Source: Anas platyrhynchos (Eukaryota > Chordata > Aves > Anseriformes > Anatidae). From it: a stretch of DNA of 64,000 bases. Positions 32,601 to 42,185 of this stretch are shown here, piece after piece. Numbering within the stretch: the first letter of the stretch is position 1; every line of letters starts with the position of its first letter. A program made the position numbers and the translations under genes. The notes under the pieces are model-generated. The model had not been told where the DNA came from. It searched no databases and saw only the letters and a list, made by a program, of their open reading frames with translations. The DNA is taken from assembly GCF_047663525.1 (NCBI RefSeq), contig NC_092621.1, forward strand, positions 14,085,001 to 14,149,000, given 5' to 3'.

Positions 32601-35600
32601 AGACACTGAAATGGCCCTCAGTAGGCAGGTACTTTGAAGTCACATAGGATTCTGTAAACTACGGTTGGTACCTCATCATTAAGAAACCACAAGCTGATGC
32701 CTGTACAGCTATCATCACGGCTTATTGAATTATATCAAGGGTCAATATACTTAGCAGTATACTTACCAGACCTTTACAGAAGTATGGCAGCATTAAGGAA
32801 AAGAGCATACATTTAGTGATCATAGCTATATGAAGCATTCATGAGTGTTAGGATGTACCATGGCTGCAGAGAGGTTAGAGTAAGCATGGCATGTGGAAGA
32901 CATATGCTGTGAAGCTGTTTAGTCCGTTACACAGTATGAAGAAAGAAAAGCTTCCTTCACCCAGCTTCTTTAAGTAAAAGCATGCATATCACCATTAATT
33001 ACTCAAACATTGTTCACCTTGACAGACCTCCTTCCTCTTCCTGGCTTGGTACTTTGTGGTGGTGGGCTAATTGTTATAGACTCGTGTGACATGAGCTGGA
33101 TATTGCTTTCAGAATCCAGCTTTACTCCATTCTGCAGGGTTACTCCTTTGGAAGGACCTTCCACAAATAAGTTTGATGGGACTTTAAGAAAGCCATTCTG
33201 TTCTCTGTCTGGTACTCCATTTGGAGTTCTTGCTGCAGGTAGCTTACTCTCAAATGGCCACTGGCTTGTTAGTGCTTCTCGTTTGCCAGTTCTATTAGAT
33301 ATCTGGTCAAACTGTTTACCAAAGTAGTCAATATCACCATTTGAAGCACCATTACCCACCAGTGTCAAGGTGCTCAAATTTTCCTTCTTCTGATCAGCAG
33401 ATTTTAGAGAATCAAATGAAGTTTGTGCAGATTGGTCTGTCTGTGCAAAAGGATCATCACTGAAAGGGTCTGGATTAGGTGTGGGAAAGAAGCTGAGACT
33501 GGTAGAGAAAGAACTTTCTGGCAAGAGTGGTGGCTGTGGCTTTGGTTGGGGAAGAGAAGTTGTGATGCCATTCGAGAAGAGATCCTCTTTTGTAAAAGTC
33601 TGTTTGGTCTCAATTTCAGAGTTTAGGTCCACTAACAGAATCTCTTTAGCTTCCTATTTGTTCAGAAAGAAAAAAAAATGTTAGTTTTATATACGACTTG
33701 CTGCAAAGTACACAAGTTCAAGGAAAATATCTGCAGAAGGAAAGATGCTGGTATCCAATACATCATACTAATATGTATTTAACATCACTTTGAAGTGACT
33801 CTAAGGCATTAAGTCAAACACTAAGTAGCTGTGATTTAACCATTGCTTGCCATTTCAGAAACTCACTGTTAAAAGTATCTATTTAAGCTCCCTTAGTTTA
33901 AGGGAAGTTACAGTAATTAAGTTCACCTAGGATTTCACTGGCGCCAAGAACCCTTATTGAAATTTTTTTTTCTTCTTTTAAGAAGTTGTGAAATCACATT
34001 GTCTTCATGTGATTTCTAGTTGCAGTCTCTTTAGAGTAAGATTAAAAAGCAGGTGGAAGAAGTTAACATATTATCTGCCTACCAAGCAGACAGAAGGGTC
34101 AGACCTAGTCACTTGCTAGATTGACATCCATTCCAACACCAATTGTCGCATGGCTGATTGATGACGTATAGTGCCAGAATAAACTACTGCAATTTGAGGG
34201 GTGGGGGTCACAATGAGTTGTGACAAGGTAAAAATGCATAGTTTTCTGCAGTTAGGCCCCCACTGTGAGCCAGGCACACGTCTCGAATAGGTAGGTGTTC
34301 ATTCAGAACACATTATTAAGGATTTTCTTGTACATAAAATGAACTTCAACTTCAAAGGTCATTAGCTGAATTTCTAAAATAGCCCGTACAGCAGAAATAT
34401 ATACAGATAGTTAAGTAGTTGTATACAATGTAGTTCTGTCAGTCTCAAATGAATTCTGCTGGATATAGAACTGCAGAAATGTAGGGATTGGAAGGGACCT
34501 CAAGGGATCATTGGGTCCAACCTGATCTGCCAAAGCAGGTTCCCCAGAGCAAGTTGCACAGATAAGCGTCCAGATGGGTCTTGAATATCTCCAGAAAAGG
34601 AAAGTCCACAACAAATGACATTGGCTACTCTAGTCAGTAAATAGCTACTATTATAGCTCTAGGATGCTAGTACATTGCTGATAACTAGACAGATGTCTCA
34701 ATGAAACTAGAACTAAAAGTAAAAGCAGATCTTACTACTAGGACAAAGTTTGCTATCAAAGCTGGAACTGAAACAGTTAAACTACATTCTACTTACTGTG
34801 GGACTGCTCACATCAGGAGGTGTTGACATATCCCCAAACAAGTCCATCTGGTCAACTCCCTGGGAGCCAGAAATATTGAAAGAATTGGTGTCTGTTAGAG
34901 TTCTTGCAAAAGCAAAACCCAAGCATTATATAGATGTTTAGCAGATCTACACGTGCTGTATCTAGCACACAAGGTGAAGATACTTTTTTTTTTTTTTAAA
35001 TGACATTAGCTCTAAAATTTAACCTACCAGTTTCTGTTTGTTAGCTTGATCAGTAGACAGTGCTTCATTACCATTCTGGAATAGATGAACAACAGTGTCA
35101 GTGACAAATATCAAAACCTGCCATAAGCATGGAACTTGCAGGCTTGGAAGAGTAAATCAAGCACAGAAAATTTATGGGAGATTACTACCCCTTTTGCTCT
35201 CATTTCCACTGTAACTGGGCATTTTACAATTCCTCCATAATGCTAGCACTATAAAGACACAGAGGTAGTTGTATCACAGCAGAAAACTGAATCAGCTGAG
35301 GCTGAACTGGAGAGACTTACCTCAGTCTTATTTGCTTCTTCACTCTAAAGAAGAAAAGAAGTCTTTTAGTATCTAGACATCAGGTAGAATATCCAAAGAC
35401 TTTTGCTCTGGATAGTTTATCTCCTAATTTTGGTAATCAAACTGCTGGCACAGCTACCAACCAATAGCCTCAGATAATCCTGGCTCTAGATAGACCTTTT
35501 GCAAGTCTCTTAAAAGCCTGCAAGCCTAGCCAAAGCTGAAACAAGCTTTATTCAAACAAAGCAAACATTGAAAAGTGTTTGCAAAACTTGAAACAAGCAG

Positions 35601-38600
35601 ACTAATGCAGCTTCTGTAACTTTACTTGCCTTTTTCTTGTCTTCTTCCCTCTTCTTCATATTATATATTAGTTGGAATAGGTCCTTAAGGTCAACAACTA
35701 GGGGCTCAGCCTGAAAGAGAACATAAATTTAGGCTACATGACACTTTGCATTTTGCTTCAGTAGAAGTCCACAGAGCAGCAACAGTAATGGTACAAGAGT
35801 AATGTTGAGATATCAGGAAACATCAAGACTTTAGAGAATTGCCTAGTCTCTGCTTAAGCTCTTTTATGTAGCAAGCAAGGGTAATGGGGTAAACAAAATA
35901 AAAAAATCAGCCCAGAACTGTTAAATCCCCATGGAAAAATGACAGTACCTATGCTAAGTGTACTTTTTTTTTTTTGTCCTGCTAAAAAGCATGTAGCTCA
36001 AGACTTCATGAGTACATGGCAAGTCCTAATCATATTTGCTCGAAAGTGCAAGGAGTGTTCAAGCTCCATAGTAGCCTCATAGCTAGGAATGGGGGGGGGG
36101 CGGAATTTATTTTCCTGTGTTTCTACCAACTCCAACAATGAACATGGAGAAAGCTTCTATAGTTTGTTCTGGACTACAAGATGTAGAACAAAACAAGAGC
36201 CACTGGCAATAGTCAGTTCCTACCACCCTTCTTCAGGAGACATCTGTGCTGATATTTCCCTACACCTCATAGGACTATCAGGACATCTGATAGGGCCTAG
36301 TGTTAACTGTTTACACCGTAGCATCACTCATAGTATACGGAAAAGGGCCTCTGATCAATACCTGTTGTGCTGTTTTTATGGCAAAAAACTGGTGTTGGCC
36401 TTCTCCTCCACAAATATAGCCAAAGGCACGATTATCTGTTACATCCCGAGCAATGAAGGAGATTTTGTTTACTGGATGCTCATGCTCTATGACCTAGAAT
36501 TAGGAAAAAAAAAACAAAAAACAAACCCCATTGGTTTAAATTGCAGGATCTAGTTCAGACTTTCTAAACTACTCACTTGTAGTAAGAATCACATTAAGAG
36601 AATGACTTATTTCTTACCCCAGTTTTCTCATCTATTATCTTGATACCAGAGAGGGAGATGTTCACCCAGATCCTTTGCTTGTGTTGACCCTGGGAGCGAG
36701 CTGCCACTGCCATTCCCTGAACAAATGGAATATCAAAGCATTGATGAGACGTCCACTGGGTTGAATGAGTTTTAGCTTGTCTCCTAAGAACAGCTCATGC
36801 GCCCATAGCCGATATTGTACTAGTGCTAATCTAGTTATTCTGAAGCAGTGCTATGGTTTGAGCAACATTTATTTTTACAACAGATGCCTGGCTAGGTTAG
36901 ATGTGATATCTCAAAATTAGACTGTTTCCTCTGTAAGCATGTAGGAACTTTAGAGATTCCTTCCATGGTTTACAGAACTATGGCAACAGCAGCATCCTTA
37001 CCAGGTCAATTCAGCTTTCCTGGCCTGACTGAAACTACTGTGAAGGTTCTGCTTTCCAGAAGTAGCTATCTTCATTGCTGCAGTGTTTCATTTATCCCTT
37101 GTTTTGTCTATATATCTTGTTGTCAAGATTGCTACAGAATGGCAGCTTGGGCTTTGAATTATTATGCTAAATATCACAAGATTCCACCCTTCCCATCCAA
37201 TACCAAAGCTCACTATTTGTAATCCAGTTCATTCTTTGGAATATAGTATGGATGATAACAAAAAGACCCAACAGAATATTCCCAAGACAGTAGAGAAACC
37301 ATGATCAACTGAATTTGAAACTACTAACTGAGCAATGGGTTACAGTTTTAAAAGCATCTGCCATCCAATATGAACGTTTCCATCCAAACAGAACATTTTC
37401 CTTGCATAGCAACTCAGGCTTTTACCTTCAGCTTCATCATTGAATCCTGACTCATTTTGTCTCCTCTTGCCTCAGGGACATCATCAATGCCAATCAGTTT
37501 AGCTTTGTATCTTACACCATCACCTTTGAATCTAGCCAAGAGAGATTCATCTGTCTTTTCAGGCCCTGGAGACAGATAAAGGTTTTAGAAGAGAAATATG
37601 TTATGTTGTGGCTTCAGAAGCTTTTTAAGTATGTACTAATATGGTGTATTTTCTTGTAAAAATTGTCAGTTGACTATAACAGACTAACAACCTAAGTCCT
37701 TCTAGAAATGTGTGCTCCACAAGATAGCTATTCCTTTACAGTCACAGTAATCTTAATTACTGTGACTGTACAATACTTAATGTCTAGGAACTTCAGAACA
37801 GTCATGACACATTGAAATCTGTGGGCATCAACTAAGCCAAGAGTAGTACTTCCTATAGCCATAATGGATGATCAACAAGCTTTCAGGTGTGAGCCTGAAG
37901 TTCTGGTCTAGTTAGATCTCTTCTTGGTCTCTAAGAATCTACTAGTGCCTGTGCTAGAACTTGCTGTCAGCACCATCACTTCTACAAGAAGTCCTAATAC
38001 CTACATCCCTATAATCACTTGATATTTTAGCTGTATTTGCCATTTTCACTATTACCATTACTTCTCAGAACAGCTTCATTTTCTTCCATATACACAACAT
38101 GTTCAATGTGTACTTCAGTATGTATTTCTGTATGAGGCAATTATATCTCAAATGACCAATCTAAAGAGCTATCGTCTAATACAATTATTCTCATGAACGA
38201 TGTTTTCTAGCTTCTCTGGACTAGAATCTGAATCCAGTGTGTCACTCCCACATTAGAGGGAGGAGAATAAATTGAGGTTGTATTCAGAGCAACAGCTACC
38301 TAGATGGTTGTAAGTCTGGTCACCTCCTCAGGAGACACCTCTGGACAACTCCTCAGGCATTCAGTGATTTTTTTTAAAGCATCTCATTTGCTGATCTTGA
38401 CAAGTAGAACAGCAAGCTCCAGAACCTAGAGCTAGAAAAAGCTTTCAAGCTAAAAGCCTACCTTCTGGTTAGATTATACTAGTTTATTTACTCACTCTCC
38501 CAGTCAGCTTGAAACCTTTAAGTTATTTCAACTATGCAGCAAAAGTAGTCTTAGTTTTAGGCACAAGATTCAGGAGACTAACCTGAAGCATTCAAGAGGT

Positions 38601-38710
38601 AAGTATTTCTTACCTTTCTTTTTTTCTTTCTTTGAAGGCTGTGCTTTTGGTGGAGCCTGCTGCTCAGGCTGGCTGTTGATAGTAGTAGTAGTTTCAGCTT
38701 CAGTAGACAT
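29595..38710 (-). CDS. DAB2: DAB2, clathrin adaptor, coding region (exons 2-14)
   Basis: DAB2 is a cytoplasmic endocytic adaptor that binds NPxY receptor tails, phosphoinositides, clathrin, AP-2, EH-domain proteins and myosin VI. Thirteen exons with coding sequence match it throughout: start MSTEAETT (38710, A at -3), PTB domain (about residues 45-185), clathrin box LLVDLN (234-239), DPF motifs near 290 and 295, an NPF in exon 12, proline-rich SH3 ligands PPQPPPR and PPAVPAR, and the tail [10 protein letters not shown] then TAG. Exon lengths are 97 (coding), 140, 99, 132, 81, 24, 48, 63, 636, 148, 632, 92 and 63 nt. They add to 2,255, one base short of a whole frame; exon 12 is the one that breaks phase (see its entry). 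A restored frame would give about 751 residues against 770 in human. C9 follows on the same strand. Confidence 0.95.
30418..30509 (-). CDS. DAB2: DAB2 exon 13
   Basis: Encodes [15 protein letters not shown] and [14 protein letters not shown], matching the human PPKPAPRQVSLP segment with its class II SH3 ligand. Acceptor CTTCCTAG, donor CCT|GTAAGT; the first two bases complete a GAA codon with the G at the end of exon 12. Confidence 0.92.
30895..31526 (-). CDS. DAB2: DAB2 exon 12 with a one-base frame disruption
   Basis: Acceptor CCTCACAG. The upstream part reads well: [41 protein letters not shown], to LSGAS. The homologous frame then switches: from about 30,988 the next frame reads [14 protein letters not shown], matching the human AFASYFNSKVGIPQ segment, and runs to the donor ATGACTG|GTAAAG, which fits exon 13 (E-LPKP). 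The exon is 632 nt where phase needs 630 or 633. In the frame set upstream, translation ends at TGA 30898-30900, giving about 698 residues without the myosin VI-binding segment and the NPF tail. It may be a real indel, a sequencing error, or be bypassed by splicing at 31002. Confidence 0.9.
32040..32187 (-). CDS. DAB2: DAB2 exon 11
   Basis: 49 codons plus one base: [15 protein letters not shown], then [13 protein letters not shown], matching the human NDLLASDIFAPP and NPLDLFKTS segments. Acceptor CCTTCTAG, donor CTG|GTAGGT. Confidence 0.94.
33018..33653 (-). CDS. DAB2: DAB2 exon 10 (clathrin box, DPF motifs)
   Basis: The 636-nt exon (212 codons) carries the LLVDLN clathrin box, [11 protein letters not shown] (AP-2 appendage binding), a [16 protein letters not shown] block and ends PGRGRRSVK at a GTGAAC donor. 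Phase 0 on both sides. In mammals this exon is alternatively spliced to give a short isoform deficient in endocytosis; its symmetric phase here would permit the same. Confidence 0.96.
34463..34612 (-). mobile_element. CR1 3' fragment, copy H
   Basis: Plus-strand text GGATTGGAAGGGACCTCAAG, then TCCAACCTGATCTGCCAAAG and CTCCAGAAAAGG, is the reverse complement of the CR1 3' UTR and ORF2 end. In DAB2 intron 9. Confidence 0.85.
34797..34859 (-). CDS. DAB2: DAB2 exon 9 (linker)
   Basis: 21 codons [20 protein letters not shown] plus T, a conserved linker segment with a LFGDM motif. Acceptor GGCTCCCAG, donor ACA|GTAAGT; phase 0 on both sides. Confidence 0.93.
35028..35075 (-). CDS. DAB2: DAB2 exon 8 (linker after PTB)
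   Basis: 16 codons [16 protein letters not shown], matching the human ENGSEAL...DQTNKLK linker. Acceptor CTATTCCAG, donor CTG|GTAGGT; phase 0 on both sides. Confidence 0.9.
35321..35344 (-). CDS. DAB2: DAB2 exon 7, 24-nt microexon
   Basis: Eight codons, SEEANKTE, between acceptor TTCTTTAG and donor GAG|GTAAGT. It matches the position of the IEEASKA-type segment in human DAB2 and is phase 0 on both sides, so skipping would keep the frame. Confidence 0.85.
35630..35710 (-). CDS. DAB2: DAB2 exon 6 (PTB C-terminal helix), GC donor
   Basis: 27 codons, [20 protein letters not shown] then REEDKKK, the C-terminal helix that closes the PTB groove. The donor is AAG|GCAAGT, a GC splice site with an otherwise perfect consensus. 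The nearest GT (CAA|GTAAAG) would add five bases and break the frame, so the GC site is preferred. Confidence 0.92.
36362..36493 (-). CDS. DAB2: DAB2 exon 5 (PTB)
   Basis: 44 codons: [20 protein letters not shown] followed by [20 protein letters not shown], the peptide-binding strands of the PTB fold. Acceptor AATTCTAG, donor CAG|GTATTG. Confidence 0.97.
36618..36716 (-). CDS. DAB2: DAB2 exon 4 (PTB)
   Basis: 33 codons including [20 protein letters not shown]. Acceptor TTGTTCAG, donor GGG|GTAAGA; phase 0 on both sides. Confidence 0.97.
37426..37565 (-). CDS. DAB2: DAB2 exon 3 (PTB domain start)
   Basis: Encodes [20 protein letters not shown] and on to [13 protein letters not shown], the first strand and helix of the PTB domain, nearly identical to human. 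Acceptor TGTCTCCAG, donor AAG|GTAAAA. Confidence 0.97.
37737..37770. repeat. Near-perfect palindrome, 15-bp arms with 4-bp loop
   Basis: TACAGTCACAGTAAT (37737-37751), loop CTTA, then ATTACTGTGACTGTA (37756-37770), exact reverse complements. In DAB2 intron 2. Confidence 0.95.
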
Positions 38711-38791
38711 GATGAGATGATGGTCAGTTGTACTTGATGTAGTTCTTTAGAATCCAAGGAACAATCAGAAGGCAGGCATAATATTTTTACC
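38614..38791 (-). CDS. DAB2: DAB2 exon 2 (5' UTR and start codon)
   Basis: Acceptor TTTCTTCAG puts the exon start at 38791; 81 nt of 5' UTR precede ATG (38710). Encodes [18 protein letters not shown] and the lysine-rich SKKEKKK stretch. Donor AAAG|GTAAGA. The CDS part is 38614-38710. Confidence 0.93.
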
Positions 38792-40427
38792 CTGAAGAAA
38801 AAATATCCCTATTATACCTGTTAGTCTAGTTTTATTCTGCTGAATACTGAAGCACTGTATAGCCTGTAAATCTTGGAAATGGTCATATGGGAAATCTGAC
38901 TCACCGTCTCTTCATCTCAGGCTACAGAAAGCATGAAGTTACAGCAACTAGGTGATGACCCCTTACCTCAGTAATACCTAATCAGTATATCATTCTGACC
39001 TACATCCACAGGCTGTACTTGCATCATCATGTTTTAATCCGTCATCCTTTAGCTTTTCACCTTTTAAAGCTATTTATAGCACCTCAGATATTTGTTGTAT
39101 TCTCCTTCACTACAATCATCATCTGTAGTAGCACAGGAGAGAATGCAAGAAACATTTACTAGGACCTGTTCTAAACACTCATGAAAATAACATCAGAATA
39201 CTCAATAGAACCCATCAGATCTTATTCCTGTAAGTACTCAAAGTCTGAAGTTATAACACTCAACAGGTAAAAGTAACTAAGTTCATTAGACTGCAAGACT
39301 GCTTCAGAAGACAAAAAGCTCCCAAACACCGAAACTCTTGCCTAAAGTTATCAAGTAATCTCCCCCCTTCAAAATAGATCTCTGCAAATTAAGTCATACT
39401 AGTCCATTGTTTCATACTTGTCCAACTCCATGCCACGATACCTTTCTACCCTCAGAGAACATATTAAAACAAACAAAAAACTACACATCACCACCAACTG
39501 CAGCCACCATGTTTTGTTCCTAAATAGCTGAAACACAGAGTCACACTTACTAAATAAAAGGACTTGTGCGTATGGAGGTCTGAAGATCACCTACACCCAG
39601 CCAGAAAGGTTTGGACATTCACATCTGCTACAGAAATTGCCTTGTGAGTTTTGTCTAAGGTATTGAAGTGCGTTCTGTTCAAGTGGTCTGCTGAATTTAA
39701 CATTGATAAGTAAAGCCAAATGATGGTAAGAATTAAATAGCTGGTCTACATTCTCTACTAGCCATTCCCTCTGTTTACAAACTGGTAGCAACAGACCAAG
39801 TCACCCCTTTTATTCAGCACACTATTTGAGATGTACTGTGTAACCACACAAATGCTGTAGGCTTGTAACACCATGAGATATACAATGCCTATAATTCTCA
39901 ACGGCATATTCCCCACTTGCCTTAGTTATGCCTGATGTTTTACCTGTTACTTAGAAGTTCCTTTAAGTGTTTTGTTCCCATTTCTGCCTCTCTTCTTCCC
40001 TCAATTCATTAAGTCCATATCTACAAATTGACTCATCTAGTTTGCAATTATTGTTATTTGCATGCCAGTGCTTAACTGATTCTTAACCTAGGAAAGACCA
40101 AGAGATCTTTGTTCTTAAGAGAAAGAATTTCACCTTGAAGGCCTCAATTTCTGTTTAGCCAGGAAGGACAGTGTCCATTGCGACAACGGAGCAAGAGAAA
40201 AAACAATTACATAGCACAGGTTGGAAGGACACTCACAGCAGTGCTAGAAGGTTTTGCCCACTGGGGGAAGAAGAAAGCACTCATTAAGCAAGTGAAATAA
40301 AGCCAATTGGATCTCACTTTAAATCTAGTCCAGCATCTAGTTCTGATAGTAGAGTTTCAGGTAGAGATAGACTTTACACTTCAGTGTAGTGTGCCATTCC
40401 CTAGATTTATCAAGTCCTGTAGAAAGA

Positions 40428-40468
40428 AACCTTAATATCTTTCCTATAGATATTAAGATATTAAGGTT
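40428..40468. repeat. 14-bp inverted repeat
   Basis: AACCTTAATATCTT (40428-40441) and AAGATATTAAGGTT (40455-40468) pair perfectly across a 13-bp spacer. In DAB2 intron 1, about 300 bp from CR1 copy I. Confidence 0.85.
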
Positions 40469-40761
40469 GAATCATTAGTCAGCCACCCATCCCCACCTAG
40501 AAGGTTACTGTTTAGAGAACAGAAAGAAAGTATGGAAAAGAACAGACCTAAGACATGCTCTCTAGCAGCTGAATCACAGCTTTCAGATGTTCCGCCCAAC
40601 CCTGTGCCAGAAAGAAGAAACCGCAAACTTGAGGCACTGAGTCTTGCCTGTAAATGATCCTGTTTCCCCAGTTTAGGGGAATGTGTTATGCAACCTAGTA
40701 TCAGACTCTGAAGAACCCAAAATTAAGAAGAAATAAGTAAATATCCTAGAAAGAAGCAAAT

Positions 40762-42185
40762 ATCACAGAATTATAGGGGTTGGAAGGGACCTCAAAAGAT
40801 CTTCAAGTCCAACCCACCTGCCAAAGCAGGTTCCTTAGAGCAGGCTGCCCAGGTAGGCATCCAGACAAGCCTTAAATATCTCCAGAGAAGAAGACTCCAC
40901 AACCTCCCTGGGCAGCTTGTCCCAGTGCTCCAACACCCTCACCATGAAGAAATTCTTTCACATGTTGGCGCAGAACTTCCTGTGCTCTATCTTGTGGCCA
41001 TTACTCTTTGGCCAACCTCTTTTCAGTGGTTTGCGTGGAACTGGACAAGTCCCTCTGTCTCCCACACCTCAGGTATTTATACACATTGATGAGATCCCCT
41101 CTGTCTTTTCTCCAGACTGAACAGACCCAGGTCTCTCAGCCATTCCTCAGAGAGAAGATGCTACATGCCCCTTCTTTTTTGTTGCCCTCCACTGGACACT
41201 TTCCAGAAGACCCCTGTCTTTCTTGTACTGGGGAGCTGAGAACTGGACACAGTACTCCAGGTGAGGCCTGACCAGGGCAGAGTAGAGGGGCAGCATCACC
41301 TCCCTTGACCTGCTGGCCACGCTCCTTTTGATGCACACCAGGATCCCATTAGCCCTCTTGGCCAACAGGGCACACTGCTGGCTCATGGTCAACCTGTCGT
41401 CCACCAGGATCCCCAGGTCCTTCTCCTCAGAGCTCCTCTCCAGCACGTCATCCCCCAGCTGGTACTGATGCACACGGTTGTTCCTTCCCAGGTGCAGGAC
41501 TCTACACTTGCTCTTATTAAACCTCATTTGGTTTCTTCCTGCCCATCTCTCCAGCCTGTCCAGGTCTCGCTGAATGGCAGCACAGCTTTCTGGCATGTCA
41601 GCCACTCCTCCCAGCTTTGTGTCATCAGCATACTTGCTGAGGGCAGACACTATTCCCTCATCAACATTGTTGATGAAGATGTTGAACAAGACCAGACCCA
41701 GCACTGACCCCTGGGGAACACTGCTAGTCACAGGCCTCCAGCCAGACTCTGCTCCTCCAATCACCACCCTCTGAGCTCGGCCAGTCAGCCAGTTCTCAAC
41801 CTACCTTACTGTCCACTCCCCTATCCCACACTTTCTCAGCTTTGCTATCAGGATGTCATGGGAGACAGTATTGAAAGCCTTGCTAAAGTCAAGGTAGATG
41901 ACATCCACTGCTCTCTCCTCATCTACCCAGACGGTGATGCCATCATAGAAGGCAACAAGCTTGGTTGAGCACAACTTCCCCTTGGTGAATCCATGCTGAC
42001 TACTCCTCATAACCTTCTTCTCTTCCAATTGCCTAGAGATGACATCCAGAACAAGCTGTTCCAACACCTTTCCAGGGATTGAGGTGAAGCTGACTGGCCT
42101 GTAGTTTTCTGGATCCTCCTTCTTGCCCTTCTTGAAGACCAGAGTGACATTGGCTCTCCTCCAATCTTCAGGCACCTCAATATGC
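40762..42185 (-). mobile_element. CR1 LINE, copy I
   Basis: Minus-strand 1.4-kb copy, 5'-truncated within the RT (first motifs PEDWRRANVTLVFKKGKKED and YRPVSFTSIPGKVLE), with [39 protein letters not shown] and [10 protein letters not shown]. Its 3' end carries CACAGAATTATAGGGGTTGG (reverse complement). It is clearly the same subfamily as copy A at 1.1-3.3 kb, in the opposite orientation, and lies in DAB2 intron 1. Confidence 0.93.

Noticed and set aside
35615..35630. GTAAAG as the donor of DAB2 exon 6
   Set aside because: It adds five bases and puts exon 7 out of frame; the GC donor one step earlier has a better consensus and keeps frame.
36089..36553. 154-residue plus-strand open frame
   Set aside because: It is antisense to DAB2 exon 5 and its flanking intron.
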